Source: Paenibacillus apiarius
GTDB lineage: Bacteria; Bacillota; Bacilli; Paenibacillales; Paenibacillaceae
Length of the DNA stretch: 64,000 bases
Reading direction: 5' to 3'
Assembly (NCBI RefSeq): GCF_017052585.1
Contig: NZ_JAFFHZ010000002.1
Coordinates: 124,001 to 188,000, forward strand
Part shown: one piece after another, positions 49,317 through 57,887 of the stretch
Layout: each line of letters opens with the position of its first letter
Position numbering within the stretch: the stretch's first letter is position 1
The notes under the pieces: generated by a model
Seen by the model: only the letters and a program-made list of their open reading frames with translations
Told to the model about the DNA's origin: nothing
Databases searched by the model: none
Position numbers and translations under genes: made by a program

Positions 49317-50417
49317 ATGAATCGCAATGCAGAGCATTTTTTTGCAACTGGCAACACAGGGCGGGGGGTGATCAATCATTATGACTCCATGTTCGAAGAA
49401 TTGGACTACCTTTATATTTTAAAAGGCGTCCCTGGAAATGGAAAGTCTACCGTAATGAAAAATATAGGCGAATTCATGCAAAAGGAGGGGTATCATCTTC
49501 AAATGGTTCACAGCGCTTTTAATCCGAAGTCTCTGGACGCGATTATAATCCCGGAATTAGGAATTGGCATAGCAGATGGCTCAGGCCCGCACGTAATTGA
49601 ACCGAAAATCCCAGGTATTTCGGGGGAATATGTGAATATCGGAGAAGCGTGCAATACGGATCAGCTTCGCTTATCTAAAGACCTTATCGCTAAGCTCCAC
49701 AACCAATTTTTCGGCTGCTTTAACACATCCACTTGCTCATTTTCTGAAGCCTTGCAATTACATGATGACTTGGAACATTTTTATATTCAAGAATTAAATA
49801 TTCCCGCTGCCAATCAACTCTCGCAAAATATGATTCAAGAAATTTTCCCCGCTCATAAATTACAAGAGAAAGCCATCATAAAGCATCGTTTTTTCGGCTC
49901 CGCTACTTACAACGGTCCAGTCGATTTTTTGCAAAGTCTTACCGAACACATGCGCACGCGTTATTTTATAAAAGGAAGACCCGGTTCAGGGAAATCCAGA
50001 CTGATGAAAAGCATCATTGAAGCCGCCGAGAAGAAAGGATTCGATGTGGAAGTCTATTACTGTGATTTTGATCCGGACAGCATTGACGTGATTATCATTC
50101 CGGAACTTAGCGTGGCCGCCTTCGACAGCACGCCTCCGCATGAATATTTTCCGGAACGGGAAGGCGATCAGGTCATTGATACGTATTCACTGTTGATTCA
50201 GTCGGGTACGGATGAGAAGTATGAACATCAAATTAAAACAACTACGATTTTATTCGAAGCTAAAATTGAGGAAGCCACACAGCACTTGAAGCAAGCAAAA
50301 AAAGTATATGACGAATTAGAAGCCATCTATGTGGCGGCGGTTGATTTTAATAAAGTGAAAGAAATGGAGCAAGCTTTGTTAGAGAAAATAATGGGGCTGA
50401 GCAACAGACGCATGTGA
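49317..50417 (+). CDS. Tandem P-loop ATPase (PRK06851-like)
   Basis: 366 aa. Two Walker A loops, GVPGNGKST (about residue 38) and GRPGSGKSR (about 220), each head a similar half-protein, and each half has an IIIPEL strand (AIIIPELGIGIADG; VIIIPELSVAAFDS), so it arose by internal duplication. The ATG at 49317 has GAGGAGG nine bases upstream; a TTG at 49299 overlaps that site and is rejected. Cytoplasmic, function unknown; the C-terminus has a helical, probably coiled-coil stretch. It is convergent with khtU and followed by a nested hairpin. Confidence 0.8.
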   Translation: MNRNAEHFFATGNTGRGVINHYDSMFEELDYLYILKGVPGNGKSTVMKNIGEFMQKEGYHLQMVHSAFNPKSLDAIIIPELGIGIADGSGPHVIEPKIPGISGEYVNIGEACNTDQLRLSKDLIAKLHNQFFGCFNTSTCSFSEALQLHDDLEHFYIQELNIPAANQLSQNMIQEIFPAHKLQEKAIIKHRFFGSATYNGPVDFLQSLTEHMRTRYFIKGRPGSGKSRLMKSIIEAAEKKGFDVEVYYCDFDPDSIDVIIIPELSVAAFDSTPPHEYFPEREGDQVIDTYSLLIQSGTDEKYEHQIKTTTILFEAKIEEATQHLKQAKKVYDELEAIYVAAVDFNKVKEMEQALLEKIMGLSNRRM

Positions 50418-50439
50418 GAGGGCTTGGTCTATACCGAGC

Positions 50440-50498
50440 TGCGGAGGAAAGTGCTTCTTCAACGGAATAGTCGCAGCCCCTTCCGTCTCTCCTCCGCA
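50440..50498. terminator. Nested hairpin between convergent genes
   Basis: TGCGGAGGA (50440-50448) pairs with TCCTCCGCA (50490-50498), and inside it ACGGAA (50462-50467) pairs with TTCCGT (50481-50486). No T-run is present on either side. Its place between convergent 3' ends suggests a bidirectional transcription stop. Confidence 0.45.
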
Positions 50499-50556
50499 TG
50501 ATTCGGCCCGCACACGATTCCGGCACATGCAGACATTGCATTTTGATTGTTCACGC

Positions 50557-51783
50557 TCACTCCCCTTCCTTTACAGGCCGGACGTCCACCTTTCCTCGTT
50601 CAAGCCTCAGTACCTTGCTGGCATATTTGTATACCGTCTTGGACTCTTTGGTGAGAAGCGGACCCAAAATGGCCAGAATCAAGACATACAACGCCGCAAA
50701 CGGTTGAATGATTTGAAGCAAACCGCCGGCAAGTCCGAGATTAGCCATGATAATCGAGAATTCTCCGCGCGATACGATGGTCAAGCCGATATTGGAGGAT
50801 GCTCTGGGGGACAATCCTGCATACTTGCCTGCAAGCAGTCCGGCGGAATAATTCCCGAATAGCGTAATAATAACGGCACCTAAAGCAAGCCAGACAGCGC
50901 CGCCTAGTGCAAACGGATCGATTGTGAGACCAAAACTGAAGAAAAATAAAGCGCCAAAAAAATCCCGAAACGGTATGATAAAGTGCTCGATCCGTTTAAG
51001 GTGCTCCGTTTCCGCAAGCACCAAACCGGCAAGCAGCGCTCCGATTGCCTCTGCGACATGAATCGTCTCCGAGAATCCCGCCGTGACGAACAAAAAACCG
51101 AAAATAACAAGCAGAAACAACTCATTGGAGCGCATATTGAGCGCCCGGTTAAGGAGTGGAACTGCCTTACGGCCGATGATGAGAAAGGCGAGCATAAAGC
51201 CTAGCGCGTACAGGGCGGACAGCATGACTCCGCCAAATGAAGTGGAGCCGCTAAGCACAAGTCCGGACAGGATAGAGATGTATACGGCAAGAAACACATC
51301 CTCGAACATAATGATGCCGAGGATCATTTCCGTCTCCGGATTGGCCGTTCGTTTCAAGTCAACGAGAACCTTGGCCACAATGGCACTGGATGAAATGGTC
51401 GTGATGCCAGCCATAACAAGCGTTTCCTCGATTGGAAATCCCAGGGCCAAAGGATAAACAACGCCAAGAGCAAAATTGATGACAATGTAAATTGTGCCGC
51501 CGACAGCGATCGAACGCCCGGATTTGACCAATCTTCCTATAGAAAATTCCAGTCCCAGGTAGAACAGCAAGAACAGGACGCCCAGTCGGCCGAGAAATTC
51601 GATGAACGGCGCGCTCTCGATAAAACGGAAATCAAATACGCCGAGTTTAGGCGCATGCGGTCCGACTGCCATGCCGATCAAGATATAGAAAGGGATGACA
51701 GAAAACCTGAGCTTGGTTGAAACTAGGCCTACAACAGCGACTAGCAGGACCGCAAGTCCAATTTCGAGAACGAGGTGGTCCAT
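50557..51783 (-). CDS. khtU: KhtU-type K+/H+ antiporter subunit
   Basis: CPA2-family cation/proton antiporter, 408 aa with about 12 membrane segments. Typical features include FYLGLEFS near residue 75, the ITTISSSAIVAKVL core and FFFSFGLTID. The upstream gene encodes a TrkA-C regulatory subunit one base away, the KhtTU arrangement of Bacillus in which the pair exports K+ to relieve toxic electrophile or alkaline stress. No khtS-like gene is seen next to them. Other CPA2 members transport Na+, so the ion is inferred from the partner. Confidence 0.85.
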   Translation of the reverse strand: MDHLVLEIGLAVLLVAVVGLVSTKLRFSVIPFYILIGMAVGPHAPKLGVFDFRFIESAPFIEFLGRLGVLFLLFYLGLEFSIGRLVKSGRSIAVGGTIYIVINFALGVVYPLALGFPIEETLVMAGITTISSSAIVAKVLVDLKRTANPETEMILGIIMFEDVFLAVYISILSGLVLSGSTSFGGVMLSALYALGFMLAFLIIGRKAVPLLNRALNMRSNELFLLVIFGFLFVTAGFSETIHVAEAIGALLAGLVLAETEHLKRIEHFIIPFRDFFGALFFFSFGLTIDPFALGGAVWLALGAVIITLFGNYSAGLLAGKYAGLSPRASSNIGLTIVSRGEFSIIMANLGLAGGLLQIIQPFAALYVLILAILGPLLTKESKTVYKYASKVLRLERGKVDVRPVKEGE

Positions 51784-51784
51784 A

Positions 51785-52276
51785 CTACTCCCCCCCGGTT
51801 AACAGCAGTCTCTTCAATGCGCTGATGTGGGGACGTTCACCGGCTACGACGAGGATGGAATCTGGTTTAAGCACAAAATCGGGGCCCGGAATGACGTATT
51901 TATTGTCTTTTTCAACCACGGCAATAATCGTGGTGTCCGTGCGCTGCCGAACATCCAATTCACCAATGGTTCTGCCGATGCACTTCGCGGCGTGATTTAT
52001 TTTGTACCATTCAATCGTAAGGTCATCCAATGCGACTTCGGCCGTCTCCAGAGCCTTAGGCCTATAGGTCATGCCTCCGACAATCGCCGCGATGTGACGT
52101 GCTTCGTCGTCATCCAGCGTTACCATAGAGATGCAGTCGTCCGAGTCTTCATCTTCGAAATGATACATTTCTCTTCGACCGTCGTCATGAACGATGACGA
52201 CGAGCTTGTCTCCTTCACGTGTCGCAACCTGATATTTGCGGCCGATACCCGGCAAATCAATTTCTCTTATATTCAT
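51785..52276 (-). CDS. khtT: KhtT-type TrkA-C regulatory subunit
   Basis: 163 aa from the ATG at 52274-52276, which has AAGGAG nine bases upstream; a longer frame to 52330 begins inside the promoter region and is rejected. The N-terminus [16 protein letters not shown] is characteristic of KhtT; a TrkA-C (RCK-C) domain fills about 85-163 ([35 protein letters not shown]) and binds a nucleotide such as c-di-AMP in Bacillus KhtT. It gates the antiporter encoded one base downstream. Confidence 0.87.
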   Translation of the reverse strand: MNIREIDLPGIGRKYQVATREGDKLVVIVHDDGRREMYHFEDEDSDDCISMVTLDDDEARHIAAIVGGMTYRPKALETAEVALDDLTIEWYKINHAAKCIGRTIGELDVRQRTDTTIIAVVEKDNKYVIPGPDFVLKPDSILVVAGERPHISALKRLLLTGGE

Positions 52277-52387
52277 GGATGTATTCTCCTTATACAGGCA
52301 TGCCAAAATAGTCGGTATTGTATGTAACAAAGTTTAACCAAACTTTTGACCGCTTATGCGGAGAACATAATGCTATGCACCGTATCG

Positions 52388-53281
52388 CTACTGCCGTCCA
52401 AACCGTTTAATCAATTCCGATTTAACCAATTTTGCGGGATAACTTAATTCTCTGTTTTTATGAATGATCAACCCATGCATGGAATAGCTTTCTGGACTGA
52501 TGGGCAGCACTTGAAAATGGCCTTCCTCAAGTTCTTTTTTTACCCCGATTTCTGGAACCAACGCAAAACCGATTCCACATATAACGGATTTCTTAATCAT
52601 TTCAAGACTCGGGAGCTCAAGCGCATCCTTCACATAGATACCGGCCTCCTGCAACACTTTGCTGGCATGTGTATGGTACAAGCAAATGGTTCCGAAGCTG
52701 ATCATGACTTCTCTGCTTAATCGATTCAGGCCTTCCGTCTCTACTTCCTTCATCAAGGCGTGTGATGCGATAAAGACTAGCTTTTCTTCTACCAATGGAT
52801 AAAAAATAAGGTCATTTCGTTGCGGATCACGCGGCACAATTCCAAAATCAATTGCATGTTCAAGCACTTGATCCAGAATATCTTGGTGGAAGCCTGATTC
52901 AACCCGCAATTTCACTTCCGGGTATTCCTTAACAAAATGCTGCATAATGGAGGAGATTCGTGTCAAAAAAAAGGACTCTTGCATACGGAGGTAGACCGTG
53001 CCTCTGGGTTGTTCTATCTCATTCATAGCCTCTTCGATAGAAGCCCCCAGATGAACGAATTGATACGCAAATTTCACAAGCTTTTCACCAGCCGCTGTAG
53101 GTTTTACACCGCGAGACAATCGGTGGAACAATTTCTGCTTGCACGCTTGCTCTAGAAACTGGATATGTGTGGTCACAGTAGATTGAACATACCCAAGTTT
53201 ATCCGCGGCCCGGCTAAAGCTTTTTTCTTCCATCACTGCTATAAAGGTTTTGAAGTATCTGCCTTCCAACAACTCAATCAC
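52388..53281 (-). CDS. LysR-family transcriptional regulator
   Basis: 297 aa. The GTG start (53279-53281) has GGAGGGGG about seven bases upstream; an ATG at 53303-53305 would put that site inside the gene. The N-terminal winged helix has FSRAADKLGYVQSTVTTHIQFLE; the effector-binding domain follows with no unusual feature. It is divergent from the DJ-1/PfpI gene with 147 bases between, the usual LysR arrangement, so that gene is its likely target. The inducer is unknown. Confidence 0.9.
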   Translation of the reverse strand: MIELLEGRYFKTFIAVMEEKSFSRAADKLGYVQSTVTTHIQFLEQACKQKLFHRLSRGVKPTAAGEKLVKFAYQFVHLGASIEEAMNEIEQPRGTVYLRMQESFFLTRISSIMQHFVKEYPEVKLRVESGFHQDILDQVLEHAIDFGIVPRDPQRNDLIFYPLVEEKLVFIASHALMKEVETEGLNRLSREVMISFGTICLYHTHASKVLQEAGIYVKDALELPSLEMIKKSVICGIGFALVPEIGVKKELEEGHFQVLPISPESYSMHGLIIHKNRELSYPAKLVKSELIKRFGRQ

Positions 53282-53320
53282 AAGACTTCCCCCTCCTGAT
53301 ATCATGAAATGAAATACATT

Positions 53321-53348
53321 GTATCGCTTAATATCATAACTACGATAC
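53321..53348. promoter_or_regulatory. Candidate LysR operator
   Basis: GTATCG (53321-53326) and CGATAC (53343-53348) form an inverted repeat in the divergent region between the LysR and DJ-1/PfpI genes. The spacing (16 bases) is wider than a classic T-N11-A box, so this is tentative. Confidence 0.35.
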
Positions 53349-53428
53349 CTAATGCTATGCTATCATAATTTGTGTAGTAACGTAAGAAACAGATTCGAAA
53401 ATTCGATATCAATGCAGGAGGAATGTTT

Positions 53429-54097
53429 ATGAGTAAAAAGCAAGGTTTTAGATTAGGAATCTATGTGTTCAAAGATGCTGAAATCGTTGATTATGCAGCG
53501 CCTCACGGAGTTTTCTCGGTCGCACGGAGGTTGGATCCGGAACTGGACGCATTTCTTGTCGCAGATTCGTTAAGACCAGTCCAGACACAAGCTGGCTTTA
53601 CTGTGCATCCCAATTACAGCTTCAACGACATGCCTGATATGGATGCATTTCTGATTCCTGGAGGTTTCGGAACTCGGCAGGAAACATACAATAAACGATT
53701 GCATCAGTTTATTTTGTCTCTGCCTGAAACCACTTTACTAACCAGTGTGTGCACGGGTTCCTGGATATACGGACAAATGGGGCTGTTGGATGGCCTTCCT
53801 GCTACTAGCAGAAAGGAACCAGATCGGCTGGAAGCATCCAATATGGGTAAGGTACCGATAGATCGCCTTGCCGAAATCGCGCCGGCTTGTACGATTAGCA
53901 GAGCCCGAATTGTCGATACCGGCAGAATGATTACTGGAGCCGGTATCGCATCCGGCATGGAAATGGGATTCCATTTGTTGAGACGTGCCGGTTATGATGA
54001 AACTTTCATTTCAGATGTAGCCAGAGTAATGGAGTATTCAGCAGCGTACAACTTTTACAAAGATGATATAGAGTATTTTACTCCAGTTGGAAAATAA
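53429..54097 (+). CDS. DJ-1/PfpI-family protein
   Basis: 222 aa from ATG 53429, seven bases after GGAGG; an ATG six bases earlier is too close to that site. The family's nucleophilic elbow is present as SVCTGSW with Cys108, along with an acidic residue in FKDAEIVDYAAP and the IPGGFGTR turn. The form resembles GlxA/isonitrile hydratase-like members without the AraC DNA-binding domain. Exact reaction unknown; glyoxalase, amidase or hydratase are possible. Controlled probably by the divergent LysR regulator. Confidence 0.85.
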   Translation: MSKKQGFRLGIYVFKDAEIVDYAAPHGVFSVARRLDPELDAFLVADSLRPVQTQAGFTVHPNYSFNDMPDMDAFLIPGGFGTRQETYNKRLHQFILSLPETTLLTSVCTGSWIYGQMGLLDGLPATSRKEPDRLEASNMGKVPIDRLAEIAPACTISRARIVDTGRMITGAGIASGMEMGFHLLRRAGYDETFISDVARVMEYSAAYNFYKDDIEYFTPVGK

Positions 54098-54102
54098 AGA
54101 AC

Positions 54103-54137
54103 AAGAGCCGCCCTTCATACGGGGGCTCTTATTTTTT
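54103..54137 (+). terminator. Terminator shared by convergent genes
   Basis: AAGAGCCGCCC and GGGGGCTCTT arms (54103-54130) with a TTCATAC loop are followed by ATTTTTTATT on the plus strand. The same hairpin read on the minus strand has a TTGTTCTTTATTTT tail, so it may serve the PAP2 gene as well. Confidence 0.85.
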
Positions 54138-54138
54138 A

Positions 54139-54816
54139 TTACAACTTTCGCGCGGTTGACGAGAAGCCTTTCACTGGTTCAGTATCGCGGTGGAACACCC
54201 ATATCATCAGCGCCAACCAGAACCCGCTCGATATCAATCCGCCGATAATGTCGCTTGGATAATGGACGCCAAGATACACTCGGCTCAGACCGATCATCGC
54301 GATCATGGCGCAGCTCGACGCAAGCAGAAACAATCGTCCCGGACGCGAAGCGATATGCCGCCACAACAGAAACGCAAGCGCCCCATATAACGCGATGGCT
54401 CCCATGGTATGGCCGCTAGGAAAGCTGTAACCAGTCTCCTCAATCAAGCGGTGGGCGATCGGTCGTTCCCGGTGGATAACTAACTTTAACAAGAGATTCA
54501 TTGCCGCGGATCCGCCTAATACGAAGCACAAAAAAATCAATTCCATACGGTGTCCAAGCGCGAAGAATAAAAAAAGCATCACGAATACGGCAATGATAAT
54601 GGAAGACTTGGTTGAACCTATGGTGGAGAAAAGCTCCATCACTTTTGTCAGCCCCGGAGATTCGAAGCTTTGTACGTATGCGGCGATGTTCAGATCGAAT
54701 GGATTTAACGGCTGCCGGATGATTGCAATGGCCAACGCGCCAAAACCCGCCAGAAGCAAAAAACCAAAGAACATCCTATAATGATTCGATCGGGGTTTCC
54801 TCTGCGTAAATTTCAA
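54139..54816 (-). CDS. PAP2-family membrane phosphatase
   Basis: 225 aa with about six membrane segments. The three PAP2 motifs are complete: KLVIHRERP, PSGH and SRVYLGVHYPSD, containing the catalytic His and Asp. Members dephosphorylate undecaprenyl pyrophosphate or phosphatidic/phosphatidylglycerol phosphate on the outer face of the membrane. Next to two SEDS cell-wall genes, undecaprenyl pyrophosphate is a reasonable guess but is not readable from sequence. A ribosome-binding site GAAAGAGGG lies before the ATG. Confidence 0.88.
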   Translation of the reverse strand: MKFTQRKPRSNHYRMFFGFLLLAGFGALAIAIIRQPLNPFDLNIAAYVQSFESPGLTKVMELFSTIGSTKSSIIIAVFVMLFLFFALGHRMELIFLCFVLGGSAAMNLLLKLVIHRERPIAHRLIEETGYSFPSGHTMGAIALYGALAFLLWRHIASRPGRLFLLASSCAMIAMIGLSRVYLGVHYPSDIIGGLISSGFWLALMIWVFHRDTEPVKGFSSTARKL

Positions 54817-54857
54817 TTTGTGTCCCTCTTTCGCTTCTAGAATTACTATAATCAGAT

Positions 54858-55985
54858 TTATATCTCCAGCACAATTTCGTCTTTGTGAATATGCACACTT
54901 AGGACCAAGCCAATTGAAATCATATTGGTAAGCAACGAGCTGCCTCCGTAACTGATAAAAGGCAAGGAGATACCCGTCAATGGAACCAATCCAATATGCA
55001 TGCCTATATTCACGAAAATTTGAAAGACCAACATGCCCAAAAGCCCCAACACAAGATAAGAGCCTGCTAACTCCCTGCTATCTTTTACGATGAGTACAAG
55101 CCGATAAACAAGTAAAAAATAGAGCAGCAAAAGCACTGAAGAACCTAAAAATCCATATTTTTCGCCAATTACGACATAGATGGAATCCGAATAGGCGTAA
55201 GGAATAAACCCGCGCCGCAGGAAAAATCCATTGTCCCCGCTTAATCCGCCAGAACCTATCGCACTCATTGCATTTTTAACGTGCCACGACTTATCGGGAT
55301 CGCTGGTCGGATCGAGGAAAGTCTGAATTCTCGACAATTGATGAGGCTTCACAAGCTTGGATAACAAATCATGGTCCGCAAAGTACATCCAACAAATGAT
55401 CCCGACTGCTAGCGCTATGACACTGAAGCACAGCACCATATAAACGGCACGAATATTCCCCATCCACAGCATGCTTAGCATGACTCCAACAAAGACAAGC
55501 GCAGTGCCTAAATCAGGCTGCTTCATAATGATGATGATAGGAATTAAAAAAACGATACAGATCGGCAAAATGTCACGGACCAAACGAAGCTGTTCCCCTG
55601 CCCGCTTGTGCAGCAAGTGGGCGGCTAATACTACCGTAGCTAACTTCATCATTTCGGAAGGTTGAAGCTGAAAGCTTCCAATACTTAACCAACGGACTGC
55701 TCCGTTAATGTTCTCTCCTGTAAACATGACGAGAACCAGCAAAGCAATACCGAGACCATACAAGATATAGGACATCTTTCCGAATAAAATGGTGTAATCC
55801 AATACGGCCACAAGCAGCATCGGAATGCAAAATACAACGAATAGCACCATGTTGTTGATATGGAGTCCGTCCAAATTGGTGCCCGAAGTGGCTCCATGAA
55901 TAGCCACAGTGCCAATGGCGATTAGACAGGCCATGATGAATAAAGTCAATTTATCTAGTTTTTTGAGTTTGCCGAAAAAAATCAT
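54858..55985 (-). CDS. SEDS-family protein, RodA-like
   Basis: 375 aa, about ten membrane segments; peptidoglycan glycosyltransferase family of RodA/FtsW/SpoVE. Conserved stretches include WLSIGSFQLQPSEMMKL, KQPDLGTALVF and PLTGISLPFISYGGSSLLTNM. It lies ten bases after a second SEDS gene and is likely co-transcribed. No class B penicillin-binding protein, the usual partner, is nearby. The short N-terminal and C-terminal tails favour RodA over FtsW, but the distinction is weak. Confidence 0.85.
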   Translation of the reverse strand: MIFFGKLKKLDKLTLFIMACLIAIGTVAIHGATSGTNLDGLHINNMVLFVVFCIPMLLVAVLDYTILFGKMSYILYGLGIALLVLVMFTGENINGAVRWLSIGSFQLQPSEMMKLATVVLAAHLLHKRAGEQLRLVRDILPICIVFLIPIIIIMKQPDLGTALVFVGVMLSMLWMGNIRAVYMVLCFSVIALAVGIICWMYFADHDLLSKLVKPHQLSRIQTFLDPTSDPDKSWHVKNAMSAIGSGGLSGDNGFFLRRGFIPYAYSDSIYVVIGEKYGFLGSSVLLLLYFLLVYRLVLIVKDSRELAGSYLVLGLLGMLVFQIFVNIGMHIGLVPLTGISLPFISYGGSSLLTNMISIGLVLSVHIHKDEIVLEI

Positions 55986-55995
55986 ATAGAAACCT

Positions 55996-57132
55996 CTATT
56001 TCATTCCTTGTGAATTGTTATTTTGTTCTTGCCGCCTTCGATTGTTATCCCGGGATATGCTCAGCAAAATGCCGGTGCTTGCCATGCACAAAATTAAAGA
56101 GGATCCGCCATAGCTGATAAAAGGAAGCGGTACGCCCGTAATAGGCAAACTTCCGGTTACAGCCCCCAGGTTGAGCATCAATTGAATAAATATCATCGTT
56201 ACGATTCCCATTCCAAGCATCACCCCGAATGGATCATTGCTGCGGATTGCCGCAGTAAATCCCCGCCAAAGAAAAAGAAAAAAGACGAATACAAGCAAAG
56301 ATGTGCCGACAAATCCAAATTCTTCTCCGATAACGGCAAAAATAAAATCGGTGTGCGCTTCCGGCAAATAAAAGAGCTTCTGGACACTGCGCCCAAATCC
56401 TGTTCCTGTAAAACCCCCATGCCCTAACGCATAGAACGACTGAATCAGTTGGTACCCGGAGCCGGACTGGTCATCGAACGGATGTAAAAAAGAGATGATG
56501 CGTTCAAGCCGGTAACTTTTGCTGAACGCAAGATAAATAAAGATCGGAATAAGTCCCAGACTAAGCTTGAAAAGATGACGCAAATCGACACCGCCAATCA
56601 CGATGACCGTCATCGAAATAAAAAATAAAAGTAACACGGTGCCGAAATCCGGCTGCAGCATGATAAGCAAGAGGATGAAACCAACCACTGCCAGAATGGG
56701 CAGCAATCCTTGTTTGAAATTCCGGATCCGTTCTCCTTTTTTGCTAATCAGAGCCGCTAAGTATACGATGATGGACAACTTGGTGAACTCGGCCGGTTGA
56801 AAAGTAAAGCCGCCCACGGCAAACCATCTTTTTGCTCCATTGATGTTAACGCCGCCAAGCAGCACCGACACAAGCAGCATTAACGACATCAGCAGCAGGA
56901 AAGGCGCAGCCTTTTTCCATATTCGAAAGGGAATACTCATGAAAAAGAGCATGATAACGAATCCGGCGAAAGCAAACATGCTCTGTTTCGATACGTAATA
57001 CCACGGATTTTCATGTTTCAAGGTGACGATGGGCGAACTGGCGCTAAAAATCATGGCCAAACCAAAGCAGACCAGCAAAACCGTTAAAAACAGCAGCAAA
57101 AAATCCGGACGGCCTTTGATTGTACCTTTCAA
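55996..57132 (-). CDS. SEDS-family protein, FtsW/SpoVE-like
   Basis: 378 aa, about ten membrane segments. Conserved regions: WFAVGGFTFQPAEFTKLS, LQPDFGTVLLLF, the GRSVQKLFYLPEAHTDFIFA loop typical of FtsW/SpoVE, and PITGVPLPFISYGGSS. The C-terminus is hydrophilic and Asn/Gln-rich. It precedes the RodA-like gene. As a glycan polymerase it should act with a class B PBP encoded elsewhere. Two SEDS genes in tandem suggest a sporulation or stress-specific set rather than the essential housekeeping copies. Confidence 0.87.
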   Translation of the reverse strand: MKGTIKGRPDFLLLFLTVLLVCFGLAMIFSASSPIVTLKHENPWYYVSKQSMFAFAGFVIMLFFMSIPFRIWKKAAPFLLLMSLMLLVSVLLGGVNINGAKRWFAVGGFTFQPAEFTKLSIIVYLAALISKKGERIRNFKQGLLPILAVVGFILLLIMLQPDFGTVLLLFFISMTVIVIGGVDLRHLFKLSLGLIPIFIYLAFSKSYRLERIISFLHPFDDQSGSGYQLIQSFYALGHGGFTGTGFGRSVQKLFYLPEAHTDFIFAVIGEEFGFVGTSLLVFVFFLFLWRGFTAAIRSNDPFGVMLGMGIVTMIFIQLMLNLGAVTGSLPITGVPLPFISYGGSSLILCMASTGILLSISRDNNRRRQEQNNNSQGMK

Positions 57133-57222
57133 AGCGGGAAATCACCTCCTGAAAGAGCATGGCTGATTGGACGCCATCCTGTATAACCTGCCTCAGTACC
57201 GATTCTCGCCGATCGCCAAACA

Positions 57223-57249
57223 AAAAAGCTCTCCTGTAAAAGAGAGCTT
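57223..57249 (-). terminator. Terminator after the lipoprotein gene
   Basis: On the minus strand AAGCTCTC, a short loop and GAGAGCTT are followed by TTTTTT. It lies 17 bases beyond the stop of the lipoprotein gene and separates it from the SEDS pair. Confidence 0.85.
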
Positions 57250-57265
57250 GCGGATATCACCTGTG

Positions 57266-57835
57266 CTATTGGACAGACAATTCGCTCTCGCCAAAATCGA
57301 ATTGGCCGCGGTATCCTTTTTTATTCCATAGTTCAACGGCGTTGTTCCTCCACACGTAAACCTCCAGTCCTTTTTCTCCAGCGCCCAAGGTCCATCCCAG
57401 CACGATATCGGAGACGCCGTCCTTGTTAACATCGGCAATTCCTGCGTAGTCCAATCCGTAACCGAAGCCTTTCGTATTCCAGACCATCCGCCATTCTTCA
57501 TCCTCCTGCTTCAATAATGCAGCCTTTAGTCCCCTGTCGTTGCGGGAGTTCTCTTCATATACGATTACCGCCTCATCGATGCCGTCTCCATCCACGTCTC
57601 CAAATGAAATGCCATTGCTCCCTTTGCCGTTAAGCGGGACTAATAGCCTGGAACCTTCAGGCAGCACACTTCGAAGAACGTCGCTGTGGAAATTCCCTTC
57701 CAGTAACGGAGGATGAATCAAGTCGGCTGGAGCAGCAGGCATGCCGCATCCGCCAATCCATAACAACGAAGCTATCATGAGTCTTGTCCACATCTGTTTG
57801 CCCAACATCCCGTTACCCTGCTCCTCGCTTGTCAT
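57266..57835 (-). CDS. Lipoprotein with FG-GAP/VCBS-like repeats
   Basis: 189 aa, or about 180 if translation starts at the ATG at 57806-57808, which has GAGGAG further upstream. A signal peptide ends in a lipobox-like WIGGC. The mature part has two calcium-binding-type loops, DVDGDGIDEAVI and DVNKDGVSDIVL, as in FG-GAP/VCBS repeat proteins that form beta-propeller blades. It is too short for a whole propeller, so it may be a small extracellular binding module. It is followed by its own terminator and precedes no partner; the kinase gene upstream on the same strand is 53 bases away. Confidence 0.7.
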   Translation of the reverse strand: MTSEEQGNGMLGKQMWTRLMIASLLWIGGCGMPAAPADLIHPPLLEGNFHSDVLRSVLPEGSRLLVPLNGKGSNGISFGDVDGDGIDEAVIVYEENSRNDRGLKAALLKQEDEEWRMVWNTKGFGYGLDYAGIADVNKDGVSDIVLGWTLGAGEKGLEVYVWRNNAVELWNKKGYRGQFDFGESELSVQ

Positions 57836-57887
57836 CGTTCTGTTCTCTATTTTATAGGGTTGCCCAAAATAAGAGGTTATGAAAAAG

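Noticed and set aside
49019-49375. 118-codon minus-strand frame as an intact gene
   Set aside because: Its C-terminal part continues in frame, beyond the stop, into VOC-family sequence; its N-terminal part overlaps the start of the ATPase gene. Better read as a pseudogene remnant.
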